Source of the DNA: Aptenodytes patagonicus
Taxonomy: Eukaryota > Chordata > Aves > Sphenisciformes > Spheniscidae
Length of the DNA stretch: 64,000 bases
Assembly (NCBI RefSeq): GCF_965638725.1
Contig: NC_134982.1
Location: 372,001-436,000 of the forward strand
Direction of reading: 5' to 3'
Shown: piece after piece, positions 46,830 to 60,015 of the stretch
Layout: each line of letters starts with the position of its first letter
Position numbering within the stretch: position 1 is the stretch's first letter
Notes under the pieces: generated by a model
What the model saw: the letters and a program-made list of their open reading frames with translations, nothing else
What the model was told of the DNA's origin: nothing
The model's database searches: none
Translations under genes and position numbers: made by a program

Positions 46830-47089
46830 AAAAGGTGTGTGCACAAGCTACTTTGGTTCTATATTGTAATGTGCATTAAGTGAAAGTAAGAAAAAATGGG
46901 ATGGTCTATGCTGAGTTTGTGTGATAATGTGATCTTGAGGAAACAAGCTATGCCCAGAATGGCACTGAAAAATCCAAGCAGGGTTAGTTATCTGTCTTCT
47001 AGCCATGTCTGATTTCTTGCTATTGAAGCAATGAGAAAATAGCATCACTCTATCAGCTGGTAGGTCTACTGAGCGTTAGCTGCAGTAAG

Positions 47090-47285
47090 ATCGTATGATC
47101 TTGGGATAATTCAGGTTGGAAGGGCTGTCAGGAAGCCTCTAGTCCAACCTCCTCCTCAAAACAGAGTTAGCTGTAGGGTCAGACTAAGCTGGTCAGGGCT
47201 TTATCCAGCTGGATCTTGAAATCCACTCCAGAAGGAGACTGCACAACCTCTCTGGGCAATGTGTTCCCAGCTTGAACAGATGTGA
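47090..47285 (-). mobile_element. CR1 LINE, 3' fragment on minus strand
   Basis: The plus strand reads as an inverted CR1 tail: AATTCAGGTTGGAAGGGCTG, CTAGTCCAACCTCCTCCTCA, GGGCTTTATCCAGCTGGATC, ACTGCACAACCTCTCTGGGC. This is a common, old avian CR1 3' region lying between two sense-strand CR1 copies. Confidence 0.88.
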
Positions 47286-47749
47286 TCCTGTAGATCAGCT
47301 GTGTAACTACCAGATACCGAACAAAATAACATCAGATAAAACAACTGCTCTTTGACCTGAAATATTCCCTAGGAAATTGGTAATGCAGTTGCCTATTTTT
47401 AGACCTACACAGAGAACATCAGTTCGTTCTTTCAACTTTCATATGTCAAACCATTTCAGGTGAGCTGCATTGTCAAAGAGCAATCTACTCAAAACAAGGG
47501 ACGCTTTCTACAGAATGTAGCAGGTGTAGACACCTCTGTTCTGGAAGTCTGCAAGAAGTAATGGACAGTGGCTAAAAGGCCTGGGTGACCAGGAATTGCA
47601 TACTTTGTTCCACAAGACTATCAGTTTTGTGGGCAGGTAGCACTGGCCAATGCGTTCTTCTGTTTGCTGATTGAACAAAACCAGAATGTATGAAGTGCAT
47701 GCAGTGAAAATGATCGTTTCTTCCATGATTGTTTCTTGGTGAAGTAAGG

Positions 47750-48358
47750 AGGGGGGCCAGCAAAACCGCAACCATGGACTTCCGGAGGGCAGACTTTGGC
47801 CTGTTCAGGAAGCTGGTTGAGAGGGTCCCTTGGGAGACAGTCCTGAAGGGCAAAAGGGTCCAGGAAGGCTGGATGTTCTTCAGGAAGGAAGTCTTAAAGG
47901 CGCAGGAGCAGGCTGTCCCCATACGCCGTAAGAAGAACGGGCGGGGAAGACGACCAGCCTGGCTGAACGGGGAGCTCTTGCTGGGACTCAGGAAAAAAAG
48001 GAGAGTTTACCACTTGTGGAAGAAGGGGCAGGCGACTCAGGAAGAGTACAGGGATCTCATTAGGTCATGCAGAGAGGAAATGAGAAAGGCAAAAGCCCAG
48101 CTAGAATGCAATCTGACCGCTGTCGTTAGGGACAACAAAAAACGTTTTTACAAATATTTTAATGACAAAAAGAGAGCCAAGGAGAATCTCCATCCTTTAT
48201 TGGATGCAGGGGGGAACATTGTCACCGATGATGAGGAAAAGGCTGAGGTACTTAATGCCTTCTTTGCCTCAGTCTTTAATAGTCAGACCAGTTATCCTCA
48301 GGGTATTCAGCCCCCTGAGCTGGAAGACAGGGATGGTGAGCGGATAAAACCCCCATAA
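47750..48358 (+). pseudogene. CR1 ORF2 remnant, linker before RT
   Basis: Open frame to a stop at 48356-48358. It covers DFRRADFGLF, KGRRVQEGW-like linker, RRPAWLNGELLLGLRKKR, YRDLIRSCREEMRKAKAQLE and LLDAGGNIVTDDEEKAEVLN, then FFASVFNSQTSYPQ. The stop is caused by a one-base shift in a C run; the next frame resumes immediately with IIQEEAVNDLL. Confidence 0.9.
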
Positions 48359-48918
48359 TCCAAGAGGAAGCAGTTAACGACCTGCTATGCCACCTGGATG
48401 CTCACAAGTCTGTGGGGCTGGATGGGATCCATCAGAGAGTGCTGAGGGAGCTGGCAGAGGAGCTTGCCAAGCCACTCTCCATCATTTATCAGCAGTCCTG
48501 GTTAATGGGGGAGGTCCTGGACAACTGGAGGCTTGCCAATGTGACGCCCATCTACAAGAAGGGCCGGAAGGAGGATCCGGGGAACTACAGGCCTGTCAGC
48601 CTGACCTCGGTGCCAGGGAAGATTATGGAGCGGTTCATCTTGAGGGCGCTCACAAGGCATGTGTGGGACAACCAGGGGATCAGGCCCAGCCAGCACGGGT
48701 TCATGAGAGGCAGGTCCTGCTTGACCAACCTGATCTCCTTCTATGACCCGGTGACCTGCCTAGTGGATGAGGGAAAGGCAGTGGATGTGGTCTACCTGGA
48801 CTTCAGTAAGGCCTTTGACACTGTCTCCCACAGCATTCTCCTAGAGAAGCTGGCGGCTCATGGCTTAGACAGGTGTACTCTGTGCTGGGTAAAAAACTGG
48901 CTGGACGGCCGGGCCTAG
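48358..48918 (+). pseudogene. CR1 ORF2 remnant, reverse transcriptase fingers/palm
   Basis: Continues after the frameshift with EEAVNDLLCHLDAHKSVGLD, RVLRELAEEL, NVTPIYKKGRKEDPGNYRPV, SQHGFMRGRSCLTNLISFYD and [20 protein letters not shown]. This is the catalytic palm A motif with its aspartate (LDFSKAFD). It ends at an in-frame TAG where other CR1 copies read through to VVVNG. Confidence 0.93.
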
Positions 48919-49799
48919 AGAGTTGTGGTGAATGGAGTTACATCCAGTTGGCGGCCGGTCATGAGCGGTGTTCCCCAGGGCTCAGTTTTGGGGCCGGTCT
49001 TGCTCATACCTTTATCAATGATCTGGATGAGGGGATCGAGTGCACCCTCAGTCAGTTTGGAGACGACACCAAGTGGGGCGGGAGCGTTGATCTGCTCGAG
49101 GGTAGGAAGGCTCTGCAGAGGGACCTGGACAGGCTGGATCGATGGGCCGAGGCCAACTGTATGAGGTTCAACAAGGCCAAGTGCCGGGTCCTGCACTTCG
49201 GCCACAACAACCCCATGCAGCGCTACAGGCTTGGGGAAGAGTGGCTGGAAAGCTGCCTGGCAGAAAAGTACCTGGGGGTGCTGGTTGACAGCCGGCTGAA
49301 CATGAGCCAGCAGTGTGCCCAGGTGGCCAAGAAGGCCAATGGCATCCTGGCCTGTATCAGAAATAGTGTGGCCAGCAGGACTAGGGAAGTGATCGTGTCC
49401 CTGTACTTGGCACAGGTGAGGCTGCACCTTGAAATCTGTGTTCAGTTTTGGGCCCCTCACTACAAGAAGGACGTTGAGGTGCTGGAGCGTGTCCAGAGAA
49501 GGGCAATAAGGGTGGTGAAGGGTCTGGAGAACAAGTCTTATGAGGAGCGGCTGAGGGAACTGGGGTTGTTTAGCCTGCAGAAAAGGAGGCTGAGGGGAGA
49601 CCTCATCGCTCTCTACAACTACCTGAAAGGAGGTTGTAGCGAGGTGGGGGTCGGTCTCTTCTCCCAAGTAACTAGCGATAGGACGAGAGGAAATGGCCTC
49701 AAGTTGCGCCAGGGGAGGTTTAGATTGGACATGAGGAAAAATGTCTTTACTGAAAGAGTGGTTAAACATTGGAACAGGCTGCCCCGGGGAAGTGGTTGA
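48919..49799 (+). pseudogene. CR1 ORF2 remnant, RT catalytic box and C-terminus
   Basis: Resumes with [20 protein letters not shown] (RT motif B), shifts frame near 49002-49012, then [20 protein letters not shown]. The second palm box is FGDD; the normal CR1 form is FADD. After that come [40 protein letters not shown] and [20 protein letters not shown]. It ends at TGA just before the 3'UTR. Confidence 0.93.
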
Positions 49800-49938
49800 G
49801 TCACCATCCCTGGAAGTATTTAAAAGATGTGTAGGTGAGGCTCTTAGGGACATGGTTTAGTGGGCATGGTGGTGTTGGGTCGATGGTTGGACTCGATGAT
49901 CTTAGAGGTCTTTTCCAACCTTAATGATTCTATGATTC

Positions 49939-52900
49939 CATAAGGTTTTTACAGTCTCAGTAAAAGATGAATGAGAACTTGGTGAAGAAGCACAAGGAAA
50001 TAATGAGAATTTGCATTCTTTTGAATACACTAGCAGCCTACCTGCCATGGTGTGTTGTGTTTTGTGTTTGGGTTTTTTTGTTTTGCTTCTGGGTGGGTCA
50101 TTTGTTTATTTTTGTAGCTTCATGAAGAAAGAGACAATACAGAGGATTTTGAAGGCTGCTAATATACCAGTACTCTCAAAAACCAAGTATCTGTTCTATC
50201 AGGTGTGAAAGAATGAAAGCACTTCATTAAAAATTTAACTAGCAGGTGATAGTTCCCTTTCCAAATGGTAGGCAGAGCTGACATTTCAGTGTTGAATAAG
50301 AGTGGATAGCTAGTGTGAAGGCTAGGCCACAGAGGCTTTGGGAAGAGGAAGAGTTTATACTTGGGCTTGAGAAGATTTACAAAGAGCAAGATGATGTCAT
50401 CAAAGCAGCAGCAGGTGAGAAACAGTTGAAACAACATTCAACATGGGTTTTTCCTTGATTTTACTACTAAAGCCTGCTCTTTAGGTGGTTTCTTGGCACC
50501 ACCACAATATGGGTAGTGATACTGCTTTCTAGGGGCCGTAAAGAGGAAATGTCAAATGGCATAATTGTTAGTAAAAACTGATTAAGAGGAAGATCAGAGG
50601 TAGTCACAAGGATATCACACACTCAATTTTCTGAAGTTACTTTGAGGCTTATTTCAAAACCTGAAGAATATTGACTGAGAAGCAAGTTATTTGTATTTTT
50701 ACAGTTAATGTCTTAAAAGACGATAAGAGGGGTAAAAATTCTACTTTTATAACTTTTCTCGGATGTATCTCAGACTATGTTACATGCCCACAATAGCAAA
50801 ATAGTCCAGTGGACAGCATGTCTCCTTTCCAGGACAGACTGCAAGGACTTTCAAACTTGCATGATTTGTTATTTATAAAATGCCAAGGCCAGGGGTAATG
50901 TCTTGGGCTGTCCAGGCCTTCTTCTCAAACCCATCTGCACTGCTGTAGTTTACAGTGATTCTGTGGGAGTAACGGATTTAACAGAGTACTAGGTGCTGCA
51001 GAAGCACTCAGGAAACGTTAACAGGGAAGAACCAGAGACTCTGAGGGACCGATCAGAGGCTCTTTGTCAGGACCTGACTGTGCTACAGCAATGCGTGTGA
51101 AGAGAATTGTAACCAATTGTTGTGACCTTGGTTGTGATAGAAATTGGTGAATATTCTGGGGAAGACCCCATGGCAGCACCACTGGCAGAAGAATTCCTGA
51201 TGATTTCCATAGGGCCTGGATTTCACCCAGTATGTACTATTGTGACAGTTATTGTATGAATTAAAGGATTTTTCTGAAAAGCATAAAGATGAATGACTCT
51301 ATCTGCGAGAAGAAGCATGGGATACAGTTATCTCTAAGTCAGGCAGTGTCAACCACAGGCTTGCAATAACTGGCTGAATCACCTCTGCCCCAAAGAGTGA
51401 GGTTTTCTTCAAATAACATTATCCTGAAACGCATCATTTGATAAAAATTTTCAACTCAAGTAGAAATTTCAAACCTAAAAAAGTTTCTGTTTAATTTGTA
51501 ACTGCATTTTTTTAATTCTTGAAAGCTGGCATGAGTATTGCAGTTTGAATTAAAATAAAAAATGTTGCTTTTTAAGAGTTATTTAAAATTATTATACTTT
51601 ATTTGCATGAAGTTTTGGTTTTGTGCTGTTTTTTTTTTTAATCTAGCTTTCAGATACTATGGTTGGGAGCATGAGGAAAACAGGAGGAAATTGGGCATAG
51701 ACCAGTGAACGGTACTATGTATTGCTTATTTGAGTTCTCTGATCCAGCACCTGTTGAAGTCATGCAAATTGGAAGTGATGGGTATTGGATTAAGTCCTTA
51801 ATTTTTAATAAAAATCAACATTCTCTCTCTGTTTCTTTAATTCAGCTATTTTAAGGACAAATTTTTCAATCCAGAGGACCTTGTGTTCCATGCATTACCA
51901 CTTTAACAAGTTCATTTGATTGGCCTATTAAAACTGGTGGTGTGACAGTTTAGATTTAAAGACTTTTTTCATCTTGTTAGCTATACCTCATGAATGAATG
52001 TATGTACCTAGCTTATGTCATGTCTGCCAGACTATAATAAAGTGTGGAAGCTAGTAGAGGAAAAAAAAAGTATGATACTGGGAAAGAGTTGGAATGCTTT
52101 TGTATGGGGAAAAAATAATGAATCCCAAATCTGAAGGATGCCATGGCATTCAGAGAAGGGAAATCTGCTTGATACAGGGCTTTTTGTGTTTGCAAGAAAT
52201 CTAACAAATTCTTAAAGAACTGAAGCTGTCAGGGGGTGAAAGGGGAAGTCTTTGTATAACCAAATATCAAGCTATAGGAGAGAAAACAAAATGGAAGCAG
52301 TAGTTGTCAGTTTTGCCTCTAGGAGTTTCTCAAGGATCTATAGTGGACTTTTCAGTGTATTTTAGGATATAATTCACATTTCACAATGTGAAAGGTTTTG
52401 CTGAATCTCTGGCTTGAGTTTTTTGGGTGTTGTTACACTCCTGCCCCCCCTTTTGGTCTGCCAATAGAAACTGATAGCCAAGAACAAACAAGCTACTCTG
52501 TAGATGACCAGATGAACTGACTGTTTGGTCGTTGGACTCCTGTCCTTCAGGATATGGACAGATGTGCTCAAACAAAGCTATTTAAACAGATGCCAGTGGC
52601 ACAGATAAAAGGTGGTATGGATATATATATATGTATATATACATTGGCCTTAGAGGCAAGAAAGAAAAAAGGCATTTTTTATTAGTAACTATCCAACAGG
52701 AAAACCTGATGACAGTTCTTTCTGCAGATTAACTTAAAGTTGCTGTGACAGTCAAATGAGTCTCAGTTCGCTCTGTTAAATGCCACTTATGCTGGTATTC
52801 TGTGTTATTAGATATTGTAAAGTTTTAAAATGTTCTGGATTTTCTTAGGTAACACTTATTTGTGCATGCAGTAGGTATAGAAAGACCTCTGACTCCCCTG

Positions 52901-55900
52901 AAGATTGTGTTTGGTTCCCTCCTAAGTTGTTTCCTTAGTAGTTTGTTTCCCTAGCAGCTTGATGTGGACTGCTACTTATACTAGCAGTCTGACTAGTTCT
53001 TCATTACCCACACCCCAATACTGTCTTATGTTGCCTGGTTTCTTTTTCTGGGAAAAAGATGCATGGGTCCATACCAGAAATATTTCCATAGAAGTTGCTG
53101 CAGATCGAACTGTCATTCAATACAAAATGTAAGAAACTGTCACTTCCTAAACTATGGTGAATATATTATAACTGCCCTCTGAAGTGCTTTGAATTGCTTC
53201 CATACATTCATTTTTTTTCTGTGAGTTTAGATATTAGTGATAGGCTTGGTTTTGATAGTTATATGTCCTGTGAACAAAGGAGTAAGGGATGCAATACGTT
53301 CAGACTTTGTGAACAAGAGCTAAAAGAAGTTTAAGAGTGGATGTAGCATGGTTTCTTCATCCCTTTCTTTTCTTGTAGAGCCAAGTGAAAGCTGTGTAAG
53401 GTAATGTTAAGAAAATGGATCTTTGCAATGAAGTTGGAAGGAATGTTCCCATCAGTATTGCTCAGAGCCAAGCCTGACTCTGTGCTTACTACTCCGTGCA
53501 GCTACTGGGGGTGAATAATTATGCTTTTATCACCAGAAAGAAAAAAAAAAATAGAGCTACTTGTACTGATGCTGTTAAAGACTGTGTTTGCCATGCAACA
53601 AATAGTAACTTTGTAGTAAGAATAAGCAGAAATGGAGATGATGAAGGTATGCTTCACAAATCTATAATTTTTTATGGTAAAATTATCACTATATATTGGG
53701 TATGTATCACCAAACCATATTTTAGGGATTTGATGTGCTCTGTAAATGCATCAGAGGCCAGAGGTTTGGGAACTGGATCTGATCGGAGTTTTCTGGCTCC
53801 TGCATTTAAGACCTGAGAGAGGCTAGACACAAAAGCAACTGTTAAAAATTCTAAGGAGAAGGGATCTCTTTGGGAAGCAGGGGTATTTTTTCATTTGTTT
53901 TTCAGCTAAGTCAGAGATGAAGCAGTATCTTGTTTCCAGAAATCCATATTGGAGGAGATTCAAATTCTGGTCCAAACTTCTGGTTTAGAAGAAATGATAC
54001 TGACTCTCTTTAGTGTTTGTCTCTACGTTTAAGTCCTGATCAATTTCTCTGTGTTCTAAAAGCCACTGAAGGAAGCGCAATGCTGGTGACAGTTCACCAT
54101 AAAAGGTTTTCTTAGCAAACAGTTAAGCTTCTCCATTATTCTGAGAATTCAGAGTCCAAAAAATCTAAAGATAGTTGCTTTTTTTTATCTTACTAGACTT
54201 CTTACCAGTTCTTCTTTATGCCAGTATGCTGCCAAACTGTAGTTGTTAACAGCAGATAAGCATAGAGCCTTTGCACCTGCGCTTAAACTGTTCCTGTGCA
54301 TATTCTTCTGGAACAGTGCCACTGCCCACATGCAGGCCAAGAGAGCATTTGTCAAATCTAGGTTTCTGAGGAACGCTTTGATTTGTCTTGGTCTGCTTCC
54401 TTATACTGTAACACTACCTGCCTTTCTGTCTTGGGAGTCAATTCTCCCTGAATATTGGATGATCTGCAAACTCTTGTATTGGGGTCGGTACTGTTGTTAT
54501 GAATAAAAGGCAGAAAGGAGTGACAGGTAGATGTTTCCTGCCTCGCTATCAAATAACAAAGTCCTTTATAAAAGGGGGGAAAAAAACCTCATAATTTGGA
54601 CTGCATGCTCCTATTTTTTATTTTTTCTTTTTTTAAGACCTAGGGGCACAATTGGGAAATACTGAGTCCAAGATGTGCATGTTGTAACAAGCCATTGAGA
54701 TAACAACATGTAATCACAATTCCTATTTACATTATTATTAAATAATCAGAGACAGTGAACCATCTACATGATTAGGAAGTAGAACTGTTTAAAACTTGAC
54801 AATTTTCTTAAAAGTAGTTGTTCACAGAAGTAAAGCACTGGAGCAAAGGAAATTATTGGGATGGTAGGGAAAATGTTGTCGCTTGTGGGAACAAGTAGCC
54901 CTCAATTCCCTGAACTCTAGATGGAGTGCAGAGGAAGGAAATTCCTAGACTTGCACGAAATATTAACCTCTAGCTGTTTCAAAGTGGTTTTTTGGGTTTT
55001 GTTCTGTGTAAAGAAACCCTTAAAACTAAAGATATGTTCTGCATCAGCATACCAAAATATTTAGACGTACAGCAGAGAAGCGTCTGTCCACTGTATGTGA
55101 AAATGTTTGCCAAGTATTGATTTGGCGTCCCTCACTGTTATTCTTTAACTTTAGTTCAAAGTTTGCCTTTTGTTTAAAAACTGATTTCACAGGAAGGTCA
55201 TGTCCTCTAGCTAATCCAGTAGTGATAGAGGTCTGTAGAATGAAAATTGAGTTTACCACAACTTGGAGGAAAGCTCTGAGTCCATACAGAAAACCTCTAT
55301 GGCATAGAGATGTGTACATATCCACAAACACAGCAGTACATAGTGAGCCTGAAAAAGTGACAAAATGGAGCAAGTAATTGGGAATCATTCCCTATTTTGT
55401 ATTCCCAAAGTCTTATTTCTGGGACCTAACTCAGAAACCAGGCTTCCTTGGCTTCAACAAAGTCAATGCAATTGACTGAACAGCCACCACACATCATCCA
55501 ATAATTTCTTTTCAAAGTCGTCAGCTTCCTGAATGTCCAGACCTGCAAACCTACCACGTGTCCATCTCCTGTTCAAGTATTGGTAACTATCAGATCTCAG
55601 TGAGAGCTAGATACTTGCATACCCTGGTAGATCTGGACTTAGCCAGTAGAAAATCCAGTTACTAGTAATGTAACTATTGCCTTCCTCTTTGCTTTTGTAG
55701 TATAACTTGCTGGAGATGGTAGCTGTTTCAACCAGCTTCTAGGTTATTAGCAAAAACATTGTGGCAAATTATTATAACACTTAAAAATTTGAAAATACTT
55801 GAATTTGAAAAAATGAGCTACAGGCATAAAACTTTAAAGTGGTTGCATTGTTATACACTACTGATAGAGAATTCTTAAAGAGCGGAAAATGCACTGAAAT

Positions 55901-58650
55901 TTAAAGTAAAAAACTTGTATTAATAAGGTTGAGATATGACAGGGTAAAAGAATAGATTTATAATGGATATATCTTAAGTTTATATTGTATTGCACTTTAA
56001 ACTTAAGAGTAATCTATCAAGCTAATGAAACACCCATAGCAAATGGCAGAAAATAAGTTGGGTGGAAATAGCAGATGCATTTGAGCAAGAATAAATTTAC
56101 TTTGAACAAGGTTCTCAATCAAAAGCTGGGGAAAATAGTAAATGGTAATCATCAAGAGATTATTTATCTTTGTGATCCTTGTATTTGAGATATTAGAAAC
56201 AGGAGCATTTCCTGTTGGGTTGCCATAGCAAACTCTGGGTGCCTTTCTCATGATAGTATTATGTAGGAATGTAAATGATAGTGGGTTTTATGTAAAGTCA
56301 ACCTTGGAATGAAAGAAAAGCATGAAGTTCAGCTTGGCATTCAGTTGGATTTAAAACACTGAAGATTGCTGAAGCAGAGAAGAGGTTGGCTTTGAGAAGA
56401 GGGTAAGGGCCAGATTTTTTTTAAAGGCATTTATTTCAGCCTTTTGTGATTGCCAGTAGGTTTTCAATGCCCAAATACTCATTCAATGTAATTATAACTA
56501 AGTCTTCAACAATAACTGTAATTCTCACATGCATAATTGCTCTACTGTGTTATCCCTACCTAATTAATGTCCTAATATACCTAATGAATTTTGGGGCGTT
56601 AGCATATACTAGTTGCAAGGTTTATCTGCCCTGCCATTCTGCAGAGCAGGTGAAGTGTAGCCAAGCATGAGGTGCAAAGAGTTAATGCTACAGTGGCAGT
56701 GGGTGCCTGATGCTGTCTTTGGCACTCCTGTGTCCTTTTTTCTCTAGCTACACCCTGGAAGTTGTTTTGCACCAGAATCGCAGTAGGCAATTCTAAATGT
56801 TACCAGAAGTTCTTTGCCAGCCTGCAGAGTTGATGGACTTCTTGTTCAGGTTGTTGCCAGTGATGTAAGTGTGACTGTACTTCCTGTCGGTTTTATCTTC
56901 CCTTGGCTGGGTCCTGAACCACTGCTAGGACGAGTTTTCATGTGAGGGAACCAGAGGCCGTTTGCATCAGGCTTTCTTGCCATGGGCCTATAGTCAACCC
57001 TCATTTGCGAGACATTGTGTGAGGCACAGGTGAGTCTAAGAGCCTGTGTTGACATCCACATCAGTTTGTAGGAAGTGTTGCTCTGACAGCCTTCCAGTTT
57101 GGGAGCCATGGCAAGCGAAGGAAACCAGAGACCTCTGGACTATATACCCAGACATAGCAAGCAGGGTAGAGCTGTCAAAGGAACACAAGGATGAATGTGT
57201 ATTAGAGAAAAGATAAGAGGTGTCAGGTTCAAAACAAAGGGAGATACTCCTTCACGCTAAAAATTGTCATGGACATTGTGCTCAAGCAGCTATAGATACT
57301 AGAATTTCCCATGACACCAGAAACTATTTATTTAAAAAAATACAGAAATTTTATGGCTATTTATGTGGAAAGAAAAAGAAGCCATCACCACTGTAGCAGG
57401 TCCTTGAGCTGCATGTCAGTCATGTTTGAAAGCGCATTTGCTGGAAGCACTATTTGCCCTACTCTTAAGCTGTTTTGGCAGAATCTGCAAATCAGGTGCT
57501 TGTCCAGCTGGACCTTTAATTTGAGCTGGTATGGTTGTTTTTATTAATGACAGTAAGCTTAAAAAAGAAGAGGAATTAATTTGGGTAGTGTACGATTTTT
57601 CCCTTGTCAGGAGTAGGAAACGTCAGGGTAGGAAGCAACCAAGTTTCAGGGCTGGAAATGCAAATGTATTCACTGCTAATATAGTTACTGCAGCGTCTCC
57701 TATGGGTGGCTACAGAGTAGTGTTGATATATTGATTTTTGGGATTTGAATATATTGACATGTTTGGTTTTTTTGATTGTTTCCTTGTTTCTTCAAGGGCA
57801 ACAAAACCTTACTAGGCATATACAAACAGCACATAGTAAGGATTTGCACAGACATTCTTTAACTTAGAACACTACCTTGCCAAAATTTATTTTTCATTTC
57901 CAGTTAGAAACACAAATGGAATTGCTGTTGGTTTTTTTTTTGTTTTTGAAACCTACTGGATGTAACTACACCAAAACATTAATACACATGTAGGTATTGC
58001 TGGAAGCGATGTATGTGGAGGTGTTTTTTGTTTGTTTTTAAACTTTTGTTGTAAAGAGTTCTGGCTAATTGTATGTTTCAGCATTACACAGAGTTTGTCA
58101 TTTCACAGTACAAAGATGTTTGATCATGTAAAGGAGTACATTAACAATTCAGCTGAGTTAGTTCCAGCACAAGGGAGGCTGCAATATTAGCTGATAAAAT
58201 TGACTTTGAAGCATGTTGCCTGGCTGCTCTAGCTTAGGAAGAGGTGGCGGCTTGAAGAAAGGGGAGGAGATGGGCAGCCCTTTCAGAAGCCAGTGCCCAA
58301 GAGAGGAAAATACAGATAGGCACAAATAAAGTTTATACAAAGTAAATTAGTTGCTGCTCTGGGGTGTTCATACAGCTGGACAGTAAAGAGACTGGTGTGT
58401 TAATAAAGCAGACTAAGTCATGGTGCAATTGCAAGTTGAGATGATGTACCACAACATCACACAGATGCACAAAAATAACTCGGTTGCAAAGCTTAATAGG
58501 CCAAGTTGTTTAGGGGTTTAGTGTCTTTAGGAAGTCATATGGCAGCATTAGTGAGCTCCTAGTAACTTGATTCACAACAGGTATTCACATCGGTTGATAA
58601 GTTGAACAGTGTTTCTGATGGTAGGTGATGTTTCTGGGTTGTGTTAAGAG
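49939..58650. other. Intergenic sequence
   Basis: No supported gene. GT-rich low-complexity tracts occur at 50050-50117 and 57930-57950. There is a TA-rich microsatellite at 52619-52642. The remainder is AT-rich unique sequence. ORFs are short and without domains. Confidence 0.6.
52619..52642. repeat. (AT)n microsatellite
   Basis: Alternating AT interrupted by one G (ATATATATATATGTATATATAC). Simple repeat. Confidence 0.9.
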
Positions 58651-58664
58651 GTTTCTTTTTTGCC

Positions 58665-58784
58665 TAGTCGCCTCGGCCGCCCTTGTTCCTCTTCCAGTTC
58701 CGGGACTCCTGTTCACTTAGTGGATGGTGGGGGGGGTGCGTGGAGGTGTGCTTTTTTTTTCCCCCCCCTTTTTTTCTTTTCTTC
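58665..58784. repeat. GC/CpG patch followed by T9-C8-T7 mirror-repeat pyrimidine tract
   Basis: The block 58665-58705 has several CpGs (CGCCTCGGCCGCCC, TTCCGGG). A G8 run follows near 58730, then a homopyrimidine tract 58751-58784 containing T9 C8 T7, nearly mirror-symmetric, and ending CTTCAG. It is acceptor-like in form, but no exon is supported after it. Confidence 0.6.
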
Positions 58785-60015
58785 AGCAAATTGCAGCTGA
58801 AGGTAGCTGCAAGAGTATGCTACATGACCCTTGGTGTGTAGTAGTCCAAGTCAGATCGATGCTGCATGTAGGCTGTGCTTCATGTGAAGCTCAAAAGCCA
58901 GGAGACAATTTGATACATAGTGATTCTATATTTAAGACTAACAGATAATTTAGTCCATCTGCAACACTCTCAAGCACTGATATTAGCTGAGGAGGAATGT
59001 ACTGTATTCCTAAAGTGAGCTGTTAAGTCAGAAATATAACGTGGTGTTTTTGTTGGGTTTTTTTTGGTTAGGTTTGGGGTTTTTTTTGTGTGTGTGGGTT
59101 TGCTTTTGTTGTTGGGTTTTTTGTGTGTTTTAAGTTAGGTATTCACACTGATTAACAGAAAAGGCAACATTAGTTCCATTGCTGTTAATAAGAAGTTGTT
59201 CTTAGTACTACAACATCAGAACTCTAACACTGAAAATCAGGACAAATTTACTGACGTGTAGACTTGGATTGTTAAACTGAACTTTTGTCGAATTTGGTGC
59301 AAGTAGGGTATTTTGTTTGTAGCACATACATTACTGTGGGCTGTGGAAAATTCTGTAAACACAGAATATATGCAATAAAAATGATAGAACATTCACACTT
59401 ATTTCAGATATGGCTTAAACAGGAAAAGTTTGTAAGCGTGCTGCTTCGTATGGTCACTGCAGAATTGGATAATTCAAGAACAGAACTTCTCATGGAAGTC
59501 TGGAGTATTACAGTTCTTGTATTAGAAATGATAACGGAACAGAGGAGATACCAATAAGAAGTTGGGAGAGGTGCAATTTTTGTATTTTATCTAGTGACAG
59601 TTCTTTAGAGAACAGTGCATAATCACTAACCTTAGATTAATTGTTCAGATCCTCATAGAGAAAAGTTATCTTGAATCATGCCTTCTGTGCACCAGTGACC
59701 AGTATCCACTGTAAACTTTTCTTAGGGATACATTCTTATTCAGCTGAAAACATTATACACATTACTTTTTGATGAACGCAGTGAGGATCCTGGGGAAAAA
59801 CTTGGGAGCTGCTTTTACAGAAGCTGAAATATGTGGGTGGTGTGTTTAATCACTTGAAAATCATTTGGGTGCAGATGTGACTTACATATAGGCTCCCCCA
59901 ACCACATCCCAGGTTGTGAAAGCCTTCCTGCAAATTGTGACCTTACGGCATTTTTTTTTTTTAACAAAACAAAACAAAGCTCCGGTTAGACAAAAAATAT
60001 ATTTGAAGTATAAAA
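58785..60015. other. Intergenic sequence with a GT-rich tract at 59045-59136
   Basis: The tract is built of T runs with GTTGGG, GGTTTGGGG and TGTGTGTGG units, similar in composition to the insert at 45634-45698. The rest is unique AT-rich sequence without a supported gene. Confidence 0.55.

Larger units (their letters stand above)
47745..49938 (+). mobile_element. CR1 LINE, 2.2-kb copy with most of reverse transcriptase
   Basis: 5'-truncated in the endonuclease-RT linker; 3' end complete with TCTTTTCCAACCTTAATGAT and TCTATGATTC. It encodes, in three linked frames, the linker (MDFRRADFGLFRKL), RT fingers and palm ([63 protein letters not shown]), and the thumb/C-terminus ([30 protein letters not shown]). 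Lesions: a frameshift in a C run near 48349-48355, a TAG at 48916-48918, a frameshift near 49002-49012, and FGDD in place of FADD at 49056-49067. It is the best preserved repeat in the window and probably the youngest. Inactive. Confidence 0.97.

Noticed and set aside
48915..49853. 312-residue open frame on the minus strand
   Set aside because: It is the antisense shadow of the CR1 reverse transcriptase; proline/histidine-rich composition and no domain of its own.
58751..58948. Possible exon after the pyrimidine tract and CAG
   Set aside because: No donor, no domain, and no neighbouring exon in a compatible frame; the tract is explained as low complexity.
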